Below are positions 60,571 to 64,000 of a DNA stretch of 64,000 nt, one piece after another. Position 1 is the first letter of the stretch. Each line of letters opens with the position of its first letter. Both the position numbers and the translations under genes were made by a program. The notes beneath the pieces were generated by a model. The model did no database searches and was not told the DNA's origin. It worked only from the letters and a program-made list of their open reading frames with translations. Source of the stretch: Nocardioides sp. (GTDB lineage: Bacteria; Actinomycetota; Actinomycetes; Propionibacteriales; Nocardioidaceae); NCBI RefSeq assembly GCF_030019515.1, contig NZ_JASEEQ010000010.1:124001-188000 (forward strand), written 5' to 3'.

Positions 60571-60920
60571 GGCGCGGGCTCTGGTTCGTCGCCGGGGCCG
60601 GGACCGCCGCCTACGTGATGGTGCGCGGTCGCCGTGCCGCCGAGGCGCTCACCGTCGACGGCCTCCAGGACCGCCTGGGCGCCCTCTCGGTGGGGTTCCG
60701 GATGTTCCGCGACGAGGTCGCCCAGGGACGCGCCGACAAGGAATCGGAGTTGCGTGAACGCCTCGGCCTGGTGCCTCATGGGACACCGGAGCTGGAGGGC
60801 GGCCGGCACCGGGCCGTCGCGTCCACGACCCCGCCCACGACCCCGACCATGACCCCGACCATGACCCCGACCATGACCCCGCCCATGACCCCGCCCATGA
60901 CAGAGGAAGGCACCACCTGA
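60567..60920 (+). CDS. DUF6167-like small protein with C-terminal TPTM repeats
   Basis: 117 residues. The N-terminal half ([28 protein letters not shown], then [23 protein letters not shown] and [11 protein letters not shown]) matches the small actinobacterial family usually found just before alaS. The last 30 residues are a repeat of Thr-Pro-Thr-Met encoded by six 12-bp DNA units, which is unlike the usual end. Coupled to both neighbours (ATGA before, TGATG after). Confidence 0.82.
   Translation: MRRGLWFVAGAGTAAYVMVRGRRAAEALTVDGLQDRLGALSVGFRMFRDEVAQGRADKESELRERLGLVPHGTPELEGGRHRAVASTTPPTTPTMTPTMTPTMTPPMTPPMTEEGTT
60829..60900 (+). repeat. six tandem 12-bp units inside a gene
   Basis: Units ccccgcccacga, then ccccgaccatga three times, then ccccgcccatga twice, in one frame of the DUF6167-like gene. 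Because the unit length is a multiple of three, changes in copy number keep the frame. It ends 20 bp before the alaS ATG. Confidence 0.9.
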
Positions 60921-63631
60921 TGGACACCGCGGAGATTCGCCGACGGTTCGTGGCTCACTTCGAGCACAACACCACCGTCGGGGCGCACACCCCGGTGCCG
61001 TCCGCCTCGCTGCTGCTCGACGACCCGAACCTGCTGTTCGTCAACGCCGGGATGGTGCCGTTCAAGCCGTACTTCCTCGGTCAGGAGGCCCCGCCGTACC
61101 CCCGGGCGACCAGCGTGCAGAAGTGCGTGCGCACGCCCGACATCGAGGACGTCGGCAAGACCACCCGACACGGCACGTTCTTCGAGATGTGCGGCAACTT
61201 CTCCTTCGGCGACTACTTCAAGGAGGGCGCCATCGAGCTCGCCTGGGACCTGGTCACCAAGCCGCTCGCCGACGGCGGGTGGGGGCTCGACGAGGCGCAC
61301 CTGTACCCCTCGATCCTGGACGGTGACGACGAGGCGCTGGCGCTATGGCGCAAGGTCACGGGGCTGCCCGAGCAGCGGATCCTGCGGCTCGGCCGCAGGG
61401 AGAACTACTGGTCGATGGGCGTTCCCGGTCCCGGCGGCCCGTGCTCGGAGATCCTCTACGACCGCGGGGCGGCGTACGGGCCCGACTTCGACCCGGCGAC
61501 GCTCGGCCCCGACATGCCCGTCGCGCTCGAGGACCGGCTCCTCGAGATCTGGAACCTCGTCTTCATGCAGGACGAGCTCAGCGCGGTGCGGTCGAAGGAG
61601 GACTTCGACATCGCGGGCTCGCTGCCGAAGAAGAACATCGACACCGGCATGGGCCTGGAGCGGGTCGCGTTCCTGCTCCAGGGCAAGGCCAACATGTACG
61701 AGATCGACGTGATGTTCCCGGTGATCCAGAAGGCCGAGGAGCTGACCGGGCGCCGCTACGGCGCCGACCATGAGGACGACGTGCGGTTCCGCGTGGTCGC
61801 CGACCACGTCCGCAGCTCGATGATGCTGATCGGCGACGGCGTCACCCCCGGCAACGAGGCCCGCGGCTACGTGCTGCGGCGACTCCTGCGCCGGGCGGTC
61901 CGCTCGATGCGGCTGCTCGGCTACGAGGACCCGGCGCTGCCCGAGCTGTTCCCGATCAGCCGGGACCGGATGGGCGAGACCTACACCGCGCTGCACCACG
62001 ACTGGGAGCGGATCTCCACGGTCGCGTACGCCGAGGAGCACGCGTTCCGCCAGACGCTGCGCGCCGGCACCACGATCTTCGACCAGGCCACCGCCGAGCT
62101 GAAGAGGGCGGGTGGCAGCCGGCTCTCCGGCGACAAGGCGTTCGCGCTGCACGACACCTACGGCTTCCCGATCGACCTCACGCTCGAGATGGCCGGCGAG
62201 CAGGGCCTCGCGGTCGACGAGGCCGGCTTCCGCCGGCTGATGAACGAGCAGCGGCAGCGCGCCAAGGACGACGCGAAGGCGAAGAAGGGCCAGCACCGCG
62301 ACGCCTCGGCGTACCGCCAGGTCGCCGACACCCTGGGCCGCCCGGTGGAGTTCACCGGCTACGACGTGGTCACCGACGAGGCGTCGGTGCGGGGCCTGGT
62401 GTCCGCCGGGGGCGTCGTGTCGTCGGCGGGACCCGGCGACCAGGTCGAGGTCGTCCTCGACCGCACCCCGTTCTACGCCGAGGGCGGCGGTCAGCTCGCC
62501 GACCAAGGGGTCATCGAGCTCGAGAACGGGGCCCGGCTCGAGGTCCACGACGTGCAGTCCCCGGTCACCGGGCTGGTCGTGCACCACGCCACGGTGCTCG
62601 CCGGCGAGGTCACCACCGGGCTGGGCGCGCACGCCCTCGTCGACGTGGAGCGCCGGCGGTCGATCTCCCGGTCCCACACCGCGACCCACATGGTGCACAA
62701 GGCCTTCCGCGAGGCGCTCGGCGAGACCGCGACCCAGGCGGGCTCGGAGAACTCACCGGGCCGGTTCCGGTTCGACTTCTCCGCCGTCGGCGCGGTGCCG
62801 GAGTCGGTCATGTCCGACGTCGAGGCGCGTGTCAACGACGTCGTGCTCGACGACCTCGCGGTGCACGCGGAGGTGATGAGCCAGGCCGACGCGGTGAAGT
62901 CCGGGGCGATGGCGCTGTTCGGGGAGAAGTACGGCGATCGGGTCCGCGTGGTCTCCGTCGGCGACTGGGCGCGCGAGCTGTGCGGCGGCACCCACGCCGG
63001 CAGCTCGGGCAAGCTCGGCGTGATCAAGCTGCTCGGCGAGTCGTCCATCGGCTCCGGCGTCCGTCGGGTGGAGGCCCTGGTCGGCAGCGACGCCTACCGG
63101 TTCCTGGCCCGCGAGCACCTGCTCGTCGCCCAGCTCTCCGACACGCTGAAGGTCCGGCCCGAGCAGCTCCCCGAGCGCGTCCACGACCTGGTCGAGAGGC
63201 TCCGGGGCGCGGAGAAGGAGATCGAGAAGGTGCGGGTCGCCCAGCTGCTCGCCGCGGCCGGCGAGCTCGCCGCGGGCGCCGCGAAGGTCGGCCCGGTCAA
63301 CGTCGTCGCCCACCGGGCCGACGGCGCGGGCGGCGGCGACGTCCGCGCCCTGGCGCTCGACGTCCGGGGCCGGCTCCCGCAGGGCGAGCCCGGCGTGGTC
63401 GTGGTGATCGGCGCCGCCGACGGCAAGGTGGCGGTGGTCGCCGCGCTCAACGACGAGGCGCGCGCCCGCGGGCTCAGCGCCAACGAGCTGGTCCGGGCCG
63501 TCGGGCCCCTCGTCGGCGGCAAGGGCGGCGGCAAGGACGACCTCGCGCAGGGCGGCGGCACCGACGCGTCCCGCATCGACGAGGCGGTCGCGCTGGTGAC
63601 CTCCGAGGTCGGGCGGGTGGCTGCCGGCTGA
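60920..63631 (+). CDS. alaS: alanine--tRNA ligase
   Basis: 903 residues. Catalytic core with [15 protein letters not shown] and [18 protein letters not shown] near 60-80, the editing domain with [16 protein letters not shown] (HxxxH) near 592 and [10 protein letters not shown] (CxxxH) near 688, and a C-terminal DHHA1 domain ([12 protein letters not shown]). GAGGAAGG lies 10 nt before the ATG, which overlaps the preceding stop by one base. Confidence 0.96.
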   Translation: MDTAEIRRRFVAHFEHNTTVGAHTPVPSASLLLDDPNLLFVNAGMVPFKPYFLGQEAPPYPRATSVQKCVRTPDIEDVGKTTRHGTFFEMCGNFSFGDYFKEGAIELAWDLVTKPLADGGWGLDEAHLYPSILDGDDEALALWRKVTGLPEQRILRLGRRENYWSMGVPGPGGPCSEILYDRGAAYGPDFDPATLGPDMPVALEDRLLEIWNLVFMQDELSAVRSKEDFDIAGSLPKKNIDTGMGLERVAFLLQGKANMYEIDVMFPVIQKAEELTGRRYGADHEDDVRFRVVADHVRSSMMLIGDGVTPGNEARGYVLRRLLRRAVRSMRLLGYEDPALPELFPISRDRMGETYTALHHDWERISTVAYAEEHAFRQTLRAGTTIFDQATAELKRAGGSRLSGDKAFALHDTYGFPIDLTLEMAGEQGLAVDEAGFRRLMNEQRQRAKDDAKAKKGQHRDASAYRQVADTLGRPVEFTGYDVVTDEASVRGLVSAGGVVSSAGPGDQVEVVLDRTPFYAEGGGQLADQGVIELENGARLEVHDVQSPVTGLVVHHATVLAGEVTTGLGAHALVDVERRRSISRSHTATHMVHKAFREALGETATQAGSENSPGRFRFDFSAVGAVPESVMSDVEARVNDVVLDDLAVHAEVMSQADAVKSGAMALFGEKYGDRVRVVSVGDWARELCGGTHAGSSGKLGVIKLLGESSIGSGVRRVEALVGSDAYRFLAREHLLVAQLSDTLKVRPEQLPERVHDLVERLRGAEKEIEKVRVAQLLAAAGELAAGAAKVGPVNVVAHRADGAGGGDVRALALDVRGRLPQGEPGVVVVIGAADGKVAVVAALNDEARARGLSANELVRAVGPLVGGKGGGKDDLAQGGGTDASRIDEAVALVTSEVGRVAAG

Positions 63632-63644
63632 GGCCGGTGTCGCG

Positions 63645-64000
63645 ATGAGGCCCGGTGTACGGATCGGCATCGACCCCGGCGACGCGCGCATCGGCGTCGC
63701 CCGCAGCGACCCCTCGGGCTTCCTCGCCACCCCCGTGGAGACGGTGCGCCGTGGCAAGGGCGACCTCGCGCGGATCGGGCGGATCCTCGCCGGCGAGGAG
63801 GCGGACGGGTCGACCGTCGTCGAGGTGGTCGTCGGCCTGCCGCGGTCGCTGTCGGGGGGCGAGGGGCCGGCCGCGGCCAAGGTGCGGGAGTTCGCCGGGC
63901 GGCTCGCGGCCCGGGTCGCGCCCGTGCCGGTGCGCCTGGTCGACGAGCGCATGACCACCGTGTCCGCGGAGGCTATGCTGCGCGACCAGGGCCGCACGGG
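63645..64000 (+). CDS. ruvX: Holliday junction resolvase-like RuvX (YqgF), 3' end outside window
   Basis: 118 residues are visible. RNase H fold with VRIGIDPGDARIGVARSD at residues 5-22 (first catalytic Asp), VVVGLPRSLSGGEGPAA near 67, and VRLVDERMTT near 97 (second acidic residue). Members act in rRNA 5' processing and were first proposed as resolvases. The ATG at 63645 is 13 bp after alaS, in the order seen in mycobacteria (alaS, ruvX, then an MltG-type gene). Confidence 0.93.
   Translation, partial: MRPGVRIGIDPGDARIGVARSDPSGFLATPVETVRRGKGDLARIGRILAGEEADGSTVVEVVVGLPRSLSGGEGPAAAKVREFAGRLAARVAPVPVRLVDERMTTVSAEAMLRDQGRT

Noticed and set aside
1..64000. CRISPR array, insertion sequence or prophage
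   Set aside because: No spaced direct repeats, transposase, integrase or phage structural gene was seen; the only clear tandem repeat is the coding one at 60829-60900.

Overview
The window is a very GC-rich actinobacterial chromosome segment. Many genes start with GTG, many adjacent genes overlap as ATGA or GTGA, and the set includes an SsgA-like protein, long-form GlyA, a phosphatidylinositol-phosphate-synthase-like enzyme and a NirA-type sulfite reductase with a cysteine-type leader peptide. The style fits Propionibacteriales, most likely Nocardioides or a relative; that assignment is inference. No insertion sequence, prophage or CRISPR array is visible.

Layout. (1) 1-2.0 kb: the 3' part of a PPK2 polyphosphate kinase, translationally coupled to a HipA-like kinase and a DUF3037 protein. 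(2) 2.0-5.7 kb, minus strand: an assimilatory sulfur operon (leader peptide, sulfite reductase, small zinc-ribbon protein, APS reductase, CbiX-like chelatase). (3) 5.8-11.1 kb: glyA, an AidB-like flavoprotein, a YihY membrane protein and a K+ channel. (4) 11.2-19.2 kb: an orphan MASE1-PAS histidine kinase, a four-gene 2-oxoacid:acceptor oxidoreductase complex on the minus strand, and two flanking genes whose products share an unnamed C-terminal domain. DosR/DevR-like boxes lie in front of three of these transcription units. (5) 19.2-22.9 kb: small genes, four tRNA genes, a PabC-like aminotransferase and an SsgA-like protein.

(6) 23-63.9 kb follows, mostly on the plus strand, the core order known from mycobacteria (thrS, Ap4A phosphorylase, pgsA, pdxS, pdxT, yebC, ruvCAB, yajC-secD-secF, apt, rel, glyoxalase II, hisS, aspS, rarA, alaS, ruvX). 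It is interrupted by lineage-specific blocks: an inositol-monophosphatase and carboxyethylornithine-synthase pair, a xylose catabolism and uptake locus (28.2-34.3 kb), a collagen-like secreted protein with a DUF349 protein, and a five-gene peptide-type ABC transporter (52.2-58.6 kb).

Regulation visible in the DNA. More than a dozen genes have a TANNNT -10 hexamer 6 to 9 nt before the start codon, the mark of leaderless transcripts. Two divergent pairs (aidB/yihY and GNAT/HIT) share one symmetric -10 element. The divergent xylA and xylF promoters carry matching GTTG-N7-CAAC operators, probably bound by the ROK regulator at the end of the xyl operon. A perfect LexA-type box covers the ruvCAB start region. 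Several convergent or operon-internal hairpins with long perfect stems mark transcript ends.
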